This document shows, piece after piece, positions 32,440-42,087 of a DNA stretch of 64,000 nucleotides; the stretch's first letter is position 1; each line of letters opens with the position of its first letter. Both the position numbers and the translations under genes were made by a program. The notes under the pieces were generated by a model. The model did no database searches. It saw nothing but the letters and a program-made list of their open reading frames with translations, and was not told the DNA's origin. Location of the stretch: assembly GCA_030077755.1 (NCBI GenBank), contig JAQJZZ010000018.1:1116001-1180000 (forward strand). The letters are read 5' to 3'. The DNA is from Filosporella fistucella. Lineage: Eukaryota > Ascomycota > Leotiomycetes > Helotiales.

Positions 32440-33575
32440 TCTCTCTGCTTGCCTAGCAGGCCATGTCTTAAAACTCCGCAAACCACTAAAGGTTTCTCTT
32501 AGCGCTGCCCCCATTAAATCAAGTCCTTTTAATGTCGTTAACATATAGACTATATCTGCTTTAATTATATAACCACTTATGTCTATTGGTATAACTTTCT
32601 CATTAATGGCCGCCCATGACCATAAAGGAGCTCAATAGATAGCAGGTTTTAAATATTATCCTATGGTAAACTCCTTTGAACTAATAGAGACCTTCCGGTA
32701 AGTCCTCTTCCCATAGTCCGGCAATGTAGTAACCACCAGTAAACTATTCCCGCTCGTGCGTAATGCCCGATATGGCTAGTAATCTATTACTCTCATAGCT
32801 CGATTCTCGAGTTAAATAGTCCGTGACAATGAAGAAAGCTAGTTACTCTCGAGAATAAGATCCCGGGATAGAGGAGCTTTACCTTGGGTCTGCTCACTCC
32901 CCGCAGGAGGGTCTAGCCATTCCTTGAACCCACTCCCAAAATAGATATAGTCGCCATAAGGATAATACATCTATACCGAGGCGAGAGAATGTCTTCCTGG
33001 AACGTCTATGCTCTTGTTCTAAGGATAGAACTCTGCTCACTGCTAATGATATTATTGACTGGCTGGTTAGTAAAGTATAGTATAGAATTTCCAGGTTTAC
33101 GGAGATCGACCTTTTAATATTAAAGCCGATTTATGTCGAATTATCTCTTTTTGAATAGTCCCTGGGCACTTTGAATACCAGCTCCAATAGTGAGCTAGCT
33201 TGAGTTATAATAAGATCCTATTTTGACCGAATCTATAACCCAATTTAGCTCTAGCCCTTGTAAGATATATAAAGAACTAATCCACATATATTATAGGCCG
33301 ATTGCCCTTGTGATTTTGATAGCATCTTGGAACATCGGCAGAAGGCTAGAAATATTTATGTATTCTTTTCGGGCATTCAGATTGTTATTAATTATTTTAT
33401 ACTCGCTGCTTGTGGTGTCCCATCTATGACTGAGGCAGACATAGCGTCCTCTCTGCTCACTCTCACACCTCGGAGCTTCCGAAAAGTCTCTAAGGTGAAT
33501 AGTTGGTAATTGACTGTGCCTAACATTGATTAGGCGTTTTAGTAAAACTTTCCACTGCTCAAAATCTTCTTCCAT
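32440..33575 (-). pseudogene. RIP-decayed HET-domain gene
   Basis: On the minus strand, 33575-33291 encodes a recognisable HET-domain start: RYVCLSHRWD, then LLPMFQDAIKITRAIGL. The following sequence continues the family pattern but with stop codons, for example a TAA just after IGL, then a degenerate WISSLYILQ in place of WVDSLCIxQD, then SYYNSS and TIGAG. Further on, in changing frames, come LLAISGIT, AGLWEED and an APLWSWAAINEKVIPID run, all typical of the C-terminal half of HET proteins. The changes are largely C-to-T/G-to-A type, fitting RIP. It is not a functional gene. Confidence 0.65.
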
Positions 33576-34804
33576 ATACTCTATAGTTCGATATGAGCTA
33601 AGATCAATTTATATAATTGGCAATGATTACTTGCTGCCACTTTTGCTGCAGCAATAGTATGAAGCCTATATCCGCCAGCGGATATCAATGCCTGCATCTC
33701 TTATTATATAATTTTAAAAATATTTTACAAGTTATTTTAATAATATATACTATAATATATTATGCTTGATAACTATATGTATTAATATTAAATATTAATA
33801 TTTAAGGTTAATTTAATTAGTTTACTTTATGTATAATAAGAAGTAAAGCATTTGTGATTATTTTTTTCTTATTTGTATTAAGAATATAAGATTAATTATT
33901 AAGTATTATAAATTAGTAAACGTTATTGATCCTTCCAGGAATTCTTCCTTACATTCCATAGAAGCATACAACCACGTGAATCTTAACCTTATTCTGTGTC
34001 TCGACTTATAACAGATTGCAAACAATGTCTTGCTCTTGTGACATGTCAAGAAAACACCAACACCAGGCGGCGCGCAGCACAACGCAGTATTCTTGTTGTG
34101 CCTTGGTGTCTGCTTAACTCTATCGCCACGATCTTCGAATAGTATCTATCTTCTTCTCAATACTACACGACCTGAGCGCTTCATTGGTTGAACTTCATCC
34201 CTACTACTTGTACCCTAGCGTCGTCCTTGTCTGGCATGTCGTACCACCATTTCCCTCCATCTTCACATACAATAATAGATGGCAGCAACAAAGTTTCAGG
34301 ACTAAACTAAATTTTTTTAATAGCACTGGTTTATCAAAATCGCCTTATTGGTATCCAGCCACCTTCCAGACTAAAATGCCAAACTAAACTATCTCCTCCG
34401 AGCTATTCCCTCTAATAGATTCCCGGAAAACGACTTGCCATAGCGTCTTAAAGATCGCTACCACCTCTTCGACTCGTGATCAAGCTATAACCCGCACATA
34501 TTTATTCCGAAAGTGCTTAAGGCCCAATAAATGTGGAGTGAAAAGCAGCTGGGAAAGCCAATAAAGCTCGAATTATATCGAATTTGAAAACGGAATATAG
34601 TGAGATTTCTTAGCACTGGATATATGAAAATATCAGGGCCTATACATCTCAGGCATAACTAATTATACACAATTATGGTTCTAACTTAATTGATATGTGG
34701 CTGCAATTGTTTCTTTATTTTCGTTTTCAGCACAGCCATTTTAACAAATCGAGCTCGCAGTATGCTCTCCTAGATACCGAAATCAATACTTGCATCACCG
34801 ACTC

Positions 34805-37145
34805 TCATTGAGATTCTGCCAAGTCTGCGAATGGATCCCCATCTGATCCACTGTCTGAGACTGAGAAAGCATCAGAAATACAACAGTCCCCACACAACGG
34901 ATGTCCCCTCCCAGTCTCCCAATCTTGGTAGCTGGAAAGCTTATTGTACAATTCACTTGTTCGTGGACGTGCATCGGGACTCTCTTTCAGTAGGTCAAGT
35001 ACACAATCCGCAAGAAATGAATCAGATTTCTGGCTCTGATCAATTTGGCGGAGCTGCTCGACCCAGTCTTGGATACTAGATATATTCCGATAGAATCGGA
35101 TGCTATCTGTGCGTTGTTTGAAGTATTCATGTAGTTCTTTAATAGTACGGTTCTTAATCAAGGTTAACATCTCGAAAAAAACGCAACCTAAAGACCACAC
35201 ATCTGCTGAGGTGTTACGTTTTCCGGAGGCCGCAACTTCGGGTGCACAATAGAGCGGGGTCTTTGCGGAATCTTCGGTTGTGGTGCTTCTAGAGAGATTT
35301 TCCCAGTCTAGAGATATACCAAAGTCTGTGAGATACACATCGTTCCCTTTAACTAATATGTTCTGGGGTTTAATGTCGCGATGTCGAATCTTGGATTCGT
35401 GAAGGAAGTTCAGTGCACCAGCGAGGCAGCCGAAAAATGATCGGAGGAGTGGAGCTTTCTCAGAGGTTACACCCTCGTAGAATGTATTCAGGTCATAATC
35501 CGCCACAGGTTCCATGATTATTCCAAAGTATTTTGGGTCCGTGTAGCTGGAAATCTGTTCTATAATTTAGCTATTTGGTATTCCCAAGCCATCGTTAGGC
35601 ACTCTCCATAGATGGTGTACTCACGAACGCAACACAGTGTGTGTGACGGAGACGCTTCAAGATTTTAACCTCATTCATGAAACTTTCCAGCTCGGCCTTG
35701 CGTAATTTTCCCCTTCGGAATCTCTTTCTCGCAAATTCTCGACCACATAAGCTCAAGATTTTATCCACCGAGCTATATCTACCCTCGCCAAGTAGCTTCA
35801 CGGACTGCAAAGGAAAAGGGTCGGCTCGAGTGAAATGAGCATGTTCTCCAGTTTTGCCTTCTAATCGAAGTGCTTTACTTAGGACGAGGTTTTGGGTCGT
35901 TATAAATTCTGCATGATGACTTACGCTAAGCGCAGGCGGAAGAGAGGACTTGGTTAGTGGTAACCAGCGATCGTTTATGCCATGGTTGTGAAATTCGTCG
36001 AGGACATGCAATTGGCCAATCAACCGTAATATTATATATATTCTCGGCGCCTGACTCCAAGAGACTTTTCCTCCTTCCCGTAATAGACGAGCGATATCCT
36101 GGCACTGAGAATCCGTAAAATGGGTAGTGTCTCCCATGAGTGGGAAGTAATCTGCCAATTTCCAAACCCTAGAGGTAGCGTTTGTAATTAAGGGATGTGG
36201 CATCTCAGGAACCAGCACCGCTACCGATATCTGTAGAAACACGTTTGTCAGGAATCAGAGCGTTTTATTAGGCAAAGTGCGTCACGATACCTGAGGGGAC
36301 ACATTTGCATCCGGAAGCTGAGCCCCGGGCGATATTTGAGACTGCTGTTCTGCTAGTGAACTGCCCTCCCATGTATCAAGTGGTATTGATTCTGCTCGCA
36401 TCGTTACAGAGGATTTATCTGTTTTATGAGACAGGAATGGAGAATGTGTATCGTTCAACGGTTCTTGATAATCCTTCCGATGTATGGGTGCGTCTTTCTG
36501 GAGGTCTTCCGTTGGCCCAGGTTCACCCTTGATGACGAGACTAGGCAACTTCGCTGGTATGTATGAAGGATCGAGATCATTAATATTTGGAATTGCAGAT
36601 GTCCAGCCCCGAGCTTCTATATTTCTTCTGTATGATATATCCTCCTTAGAAAGTAAAAGGGCGACCTGTGTTGCTGCATATTGCACTGTGTTCCTCACAT
36701 GTTAACCGACGAGGTATGGTAAACAAAAGATTTTATGAACATGATGTCCTTACCTCTGAACACCACCTTATCATCATCATGGCTAAAATACTGTAATGCC
36801 TTAATCGAATACAAATTCTTCATCGCCCACTCAACACAATTCTCATTACCGAACCACAGCAGGTATTCTATGACCACAAGGGTATTGAAATAACACCTCC
36901 AATTTTTACTTGTAGCTTGCAATTCCTTCTGGAGGAAGTCCATGGTCTCCTGGTACTGATGCGTTGAAGCATTCGTTTGTGCCACAATTCTTGACAGTAG
37001 GGATTTGGTTGGACTGTGTGGCTTGTTAGCAGCCGCTATCCTCAAAAATTAGTCTATTCTCTTGAGATATCTTGATCCGGTCAAACCCACCTTTTGAGAC
37101 TTCGATCTCTGTTTCATTACAAGCACTGGTGGGTTTCAGCATCAT
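34805..37145 (-). CDS. ENTH-domain / Ser-Thr protein kinase fusion, 695 residues
   Basis: complement(join(34805..35554,35625..36230,36291..36685,36754..37035,37091..37145)). All four introns have GT...AG ends and the total is 2088 bases. Residues of about 13-150 resemble an ENTH domain (epsin type): EIEVSKAA, SPTKSLLSRIVAQTN, KNWRCYFNTLVVIEYLLWFGNENC and KNLYSIKALQYF. A linker of about 100 residues follows. Residues of about 245-380 are a helical region found before the catalytic domain in related fungal kinases. The kinase domain has glycine loop GEGRYSSV (392-399), Lys413, Glu431, HRD with Asp506 in IRHRDIKPQNIL, DFG with Asp523, and APE near 551-553, so it should be active. ENTH domains bind phosphoinositides at endocytic membranes, which would place the kinase there; that is inference. 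ENTH fused to a kinase is unusual. The start could be the ATG three bases later. Confidence 0.78.
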
Positions 37146-38536
37146 CACTGGTGTTCCGATGAGAGCCAACGAAGAAGCAAACAAACTAATGGTAAAGATA
37201 GAGAGGATCTGGCTAATTCCTCGCAGATGAGAAGCTTTGACAATTCTGTAATGATGTAGATTATGCGTTCAAGAAATGGGTGCGGAATTTGTTTATGCCC
37301 CTTCGATGCTGCAAGGCTTCCCAGGTCACCCTACCTTAACCTGCATCTGGTTTGGGGGTTCAAGTGCCATTCGTAGCGACGTGCATCACACCGAGTATCA
37401 ACGATGCAACATTCTTGTAATTTCCATTTCAGCTTTTAGAACATGCGAATTCTTATAATTATCAAGTTTCATTGCGCATACAATGATTAAAAGTGAGATG
37501 CTTGGAGACTGATCATTATCTGTACTGCCGTCGACAGACGCGATTTCCTGTGACACTTCGCCCCGACGAAGTGTGCTTTACAGCCCGAGCCTTGGGATCG
37601 GGCAGGCTCAACATGTGAAGCGGTATGAGCATATTAATTCGATGGGCTGACCAGTATGCAGACTTTGCATGCAAATAGATGAGATGAGGCGAACGAAATC
37701 AACAGCGAGTTGCAGGCGATCCTCGCCCACCACTTGAACTTCTTGCTTATAGCACAAATCCTAATCGTTATCATCTTCCTGGATTCACAGTAGCTTCAGG
37801 AAAAATAAAGAGCTAGGTCAAACAAACGCAAATCGCAGTCGTTGAAATTCTCGTAATCTAATCTAATCCAATCCTGGGGAACAGATGCGGTGGTAAGCTA
37901 CACCGTCTTGAGCGCATAATTTCTGCATAATAGAATAAGTCTACACCCAAGATCACCCCTTTCCAGCTATTAAAGAGACTTGGATTACGGAGTTCGAACC
38001 ATACAGAAAACTTGGGACATATCCAATAGCTACGAATATCACATTGCGAGAAAACTAGAAGGTTAACCTTCACGTGCTTAGTGGGCAATGTGAGTATGAA
38101 GTTGCGCACAGACTGCTTGTATCGCCGAGAGTCATTTTTGACAGAGTAGCATCCTTTGGGTACAAGTCGTAGCAAATTTTGATGTCTTTAACTATCGAGA
38201 CTAGGATACGAGCTTGTGTGGAGAAATCCACCACTTGCCCCGCAAGCTTCGATAGGCCTGCTGTCTAAAATATAATGCCAGTATTTGTGCCTCAACACGT
38301 CAGAGCAGACCTCTTTGACTACAGCTACCAACTCGACCAACCTCGATCGAATCTAGATTCATGATCATCTTTGTTCGTCAAGCGAGCGGCGCCCGAGATC
38401 TCAATTTGAAGTTCCCGGATTCCGACCACCAGTCACGAGATTTATGAGCTAAGTCTGAGATGCTAACAAATACCAGAGATTGATTGTTCATAGAAAATTC
38501 AATAGGTTATATGTTAAAATCAGGCAAACGACCATC
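37146..38536. other. Intergenic, no gene seen
   Basis: Short frames only. A small hairpin (CACTTCG...CGAAGTG) lies near 37555-37573. A 105-codon minus-strand frame at 37858-38175 has no recognisable features. Confidence 0.4.
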
Positions 38537-38655
38537 ACATACGACCATAGACTGAGGAGAATTGGGCATCCCGTCCGCTCTGCCATACACAAGCCTCAGA
38601 TCGGCAGATTAGTAGTTGGGTGGGTGACCACCAGCGAATACCTGCTGTTGTATGT
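38537..38655 (+). rRNA. 5S ribosomal RNA
   Basis: A complete 119-base match to fungal 5S rRNA. The 5' ACATACGAC pairs with the 3' GTTGTATGT (helix I). The internal CCCGTCCGCTCTGCC and AGTAGTTGGGTGGGTGACCACC segments are the highly conserved loop B/C and helix IV/V regions. ACTGAGG can pair with CCTCAGA (helix III). A T-run (GTTTTTGGATTTTTT) follows as an RNA polymerase III terminator. Filamentous ascomycetes carry dispersed single 5S genes rather than an array, which fits its isolated position. Some helix positions differ from what I recall of common 5S types, so it may be a divergent class. Confidence 0.88.
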
Positions 38656-38669
38656 TTTTGGATTTTTTG
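38656..38669 (+). terminator. Pol III T-run terminator of the 5S gene
   Basis: TTTT directly after the 3' end of the 5S gene, then GGATTTTTT. A run of four or more T on the coding strand stops RNA polymerase III. Confidence 0.6.
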
Positions 38670-39002
38670 TCAATTATATCCTTCCATCCTTTGTCTTTGT
38701 CTTATTTTGTTACACCTCCTTCCATGGTATCGAATTGTGGTAGTGTCTTCACAGTCGAAGCACACGTGGCCGGTGAGGAATGTATTTTTGATGCCGGTAG
38801 AGTCGAGGACGTAAAGCTGGCTTTAAACCTCCTGGTGCTTTTATAGTCCTGGATATGTCACAATTGGCCTCTAGCTCGATGGTTTTATGTATCTGACTTC
38901 CTTCACGTGTTATCTCTGCCTATGACTAAGGGTATCTACCTCAAGCTAATTAAAATGCATATGAACCAGTTTGGTCTCTCCACCCTTGCTGTTCTCTCAT
39001 CT

Positions 39003-40879
39003 TCAAATGGTATATCTATACCTGGGACTCTCGTCACCCATTTCAGCGACCTGCTCATCAGTCTTACCCTCCATTTTATAATCTTCTAATCCAGCATCAC
39101 GCCGTTTATTCGCCCGATTATACACAACCCACTATAATCGTTAACGTCTCTCCTCTTACACTCCATGCGATACCACTTACCATAGTAGCATAAACAACAC
39201 ATGCAAATCCCACCATAGCCAAACTAACAGCATGTCCTCTAACATACCTCGGTTTATCCCCCGTCGTATATATAAAACTACTCAGAACCCCCGCACAATT
39301 CCCGATCGTCAATTGCATACCAGTGGCAGTAGTCCTCTTTGCATACCGGGGGCAATTGTTCGGTAGCCAGGCAAGTGGTATTCCGACTACCACGTACAAT
39401 CCAGCTGCTACCATGAAGCAGCCGAAATAGTGCACGCCAGCTGATGCGGTAGACAGGAGTATGGAGTAGCCGATTACGCTGAAGACGCCCCCAATCAATG
39501 TGAACATAGCTCGTTTGCCAGTACGATCGGAAAGGTGTGCCATGACCATGTAGACGAGGCCACCAAGGGCATAGCAGGGAATTGTCAGAAGTTGAGTTTG
39601 AGCCGTTGTCCATTCTGTTGAAGCTGTTAGATCAAAGTTTCTAAAGTGCAAGCTTTTCTTACTTCCAAGTTGAGAAATTATAGTCGGCAAAAATGTCGAA
39701 AATCTATATCATGTCAGTGTGAGTCGAGCGTGCTGAAATGTCAAGGATTACCCATAAAGCATCGTGTCGACACCGAACTGAGCCAAGTAGAACGCCCAGC
39801 ATTTCCAGTCCTTAACAGCCTTTAGAGCGTCTTTCTTGGAGAACTGCTGAGCCGTAGCAGTTTGGCCATATTCACATGCTTTACGAACATGCATCAACTT
39901 CCTATCCTCCTCAGTCAAGAAATATGCCTTCTCATATTAGCTTCAAAGTCAACTTTTCAGGATTCTCGAAGCATCCATTTACCGAGTCAGGATTGTTTGG
40001 TAAGAGCCACAGAGTAGCAATTCCTGCGAATACAGTTGGGAGACCTTCAATGATCAAAATCCTGGAGATCATTAGCCGACTGCAATTGGGAACTCTCCAT
40101 TGCAATTATACCATCTCCAACCCTTCAGACCCGCAACACCCTGCATATGACCAATGGCATAAGCAAGAAGACCACCAAAACCACCAGCTAGTGCAGCTGA
40201 CACAAACAGATACCCAATTCGTACGGCCAGTTCCTTTTTCGTATAAAAGAATGTTAAATATACTGCTAAGCCTGGGAATAAACCACCTTCAACTGCTCCG
40301 AGGAACAATCTCACGACAATGAGACCTGCGTATGACTGGACGACTCCACCGAGGGTGGCGATAATGCCCCATGATAGAGTAATAAACGCTATCCAACGCG
40401 ATGGAGTAAATTTCTTCAGAACTCTGTGCCGGAGTAAGATTTTCAGTTGATACTTTTGTAATTAAGAGGAAATTAGGAGTAGGTGGAAGCGTACAAATTC
40501 GAAGGGACTTCGCTTAGAATATACGTCACGAACAAGAGGGAAACAGCTGTTTGATACATATTCCCATGCATTTTCAAATCCGCTTCCAAGCCATAAAGTC
40601 TTGCATTACCAATATTCACTCTGCCCACCTAATCAGCTCTTTAATTCACAAATCTTTCGCCCAAAAAGAAGATACATACCGATCCAAGAAACTCAAAAGA
40701 TACAAGGTCATAACCACGGGTATAATATGCAGATCCAATCGCCGCACAAGTTTCCTCTCAGTCTCTCCACCAAGCAACATCTCCTGGCTAGTCTGGCCGA
40801 CATCCTTCGGTGAATCCGATATCATCTCTAAGCCAAATCCTTCTACGCCTACTTTGTCGTCGTCTGATGTTAATGCCAT
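39003..40879 (-). CDS. MFS transporter, anion:cation symporter (Dal5/Tna1-like), 502 residues
   Basis: complement(join(39003..39131,39181..39623,39663..39703,39752..39930,39983..40061,40112..40423,40495..40620,40680..40879)) totals 1509 bases with no stop. It is a 12-helix major-facilitator protein of the ACS family. An N-terminal RRLDLHIIPVV...LSFLDR-VNIGNARLYGLEADL segment follows TM1. RLFLGAVEGGLFPG comes in the first half, GWRWILIIEG before the central loop, and the end EMGDESPRYRYTI is typical of Dal5-like proteins. Relatives carry allantoate, nicotinate, biotin, pantothenate or small peptides; the substrate here is unknown. Seven introns. The sixth (39624-39662) is only 39 bases and a multiple of three, so its retention would add 13 residues without a stop. 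Intact despite the neighbouring decayed DNA. Confidence 0.9.
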
Positions 40880-42087
40880 GGCGGCAACCTGGTCAAATTT
40901 CCAATGAAAAGCGGAATTTTATAGCGGGTCGGTCACGTGAGGAAAGCGTTAAAAAGGAGTGAGAGCGACAATTCATGAGTGAATGTTTAAGTCTCGCAGT
41001 GTTATATGATGTCGAAGGCGATGTTTCTCAGCTCTCAGTTCGGATCCAAGAGTGTACAACCGGTTACTCACTTTTCATGTCGTGCCCAGCTTATTCCTTA
41101 TCTGCGGGGCTAGAATTACTGGTAGCCAAGGCGGATTTATCTTCGGCCCAGAGAACGAAGATGGGGGAGATCCATGGGTCGGACGATACCAGTAATGGAG
41201 ATATCTATTCAGCGCGTTATTGAACGCCTTGTCAAGTTTTCGATGATGGGGGTGGGTCGATGGTAGCAAGGAGATGTGGAGTTAGGTGACAACCGGGTAA
41301 ATTCGAGGTAAGCTGATGGTAGGAATGGGAATATGCCGGTCCTTTACATGACTTAACTAAGATGTCAATGGTGGGGGTGGGTCGATGGTAGGTATTAAAG
41401 ATATATATAAATATGTGACGATAGGGTATCACCGACCCAAGTGTGTCTTACTGCGTCCGTCCTACCGCAATTCGTCATTTAACAAACCATGTTAGAGAAC
41501 CACCGTGGAGCATAAACCCTATATTTTGAGTACGGCTACCTGGTTATATTCCGGACAACTATCAGAGGCACGAAAGAAAGCAATGCTTTCGACTATCACG
41601 AGCTGAGGCTTCGAAGAGAACCGCAGAAACTTCTCCAAGTTTTCTGTAGGCATAGTCCCTACTTATCGACAATCTCCTCAACTGTTAGTGTTCAGAATAC
41701 GGGTTGAAGCGTAAAGATCCAAGCAGTCAGGCCACATGGAAGGTTTTGGTAGAAGAGTGAAGGTGAAGTGAATGTAGCCCTTCCTCGAGTCATTCTCGCC
41801 ACGTGCTTATGCCTCACATAAATCAAAATTCCGAGAAACGGTGAGAGATTGTAAAGCAATGAGAAGGTCTGATTTTTAAAACCTGATGAGCATGATCAAT
41901 CAAGAGCAATCAATGTCAATGAGGACCAGTATGTTTGAAGCAACCTTAACGTCTGGTTGAATAGAAACTCTACCGCTACCAACTTTAGATAGCTAGCTTA
42001 AGCAAATGCTATGCGGGTATCTTAGTGAAAAGAAGGCGGGTTAAAGCATGGAAAAAAACACCGAAGCCAACTATAACCGTATCACCA
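40880..42087. other. Intergenic with a 20-bp direct repeat
   Basis: No gene seen. An identical 20-base G-rich motif occurs at 41247-41266 and 41372-41391, 125 bases apart. Confidence 0.5.
41247..41391. repeat. Pair of identical 20-bp G-rich direct repeats
   Basis: TGGGGGTGGGTCGATGGTAG occurs at 41247-41266 and again at 41372-41391. The flanks are only loosely similar. It lies between convergent-side gene ends and the MFS promoter. Function unknown. Confidence 0.6.

Larger units (their letters stand above)
30681..34804. other. AT-rich, RIP-like decayed tract
   Basis: From about 30.8 to 34.7 kb base composition shifts to AT-rich with frequent TA steps and stop codons in all frames. It is most extreme at 33690-33930, almost only A and T. 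It contains a broken HET gene (32440-33575) and a 5S rRNA fragment (30997-31030). Apart from those I recognise no transposon ends or coding domains. The pattern is what RIP of old repeats leaves in ascomycetes. Confidence 0.6.

Noticed and set aside
37858..38175. A 105-codon minus-strand frame.
   Set aside because: No recognisable motif, high Cys/Arg/Tyr mix typical of chance frames, isolated.
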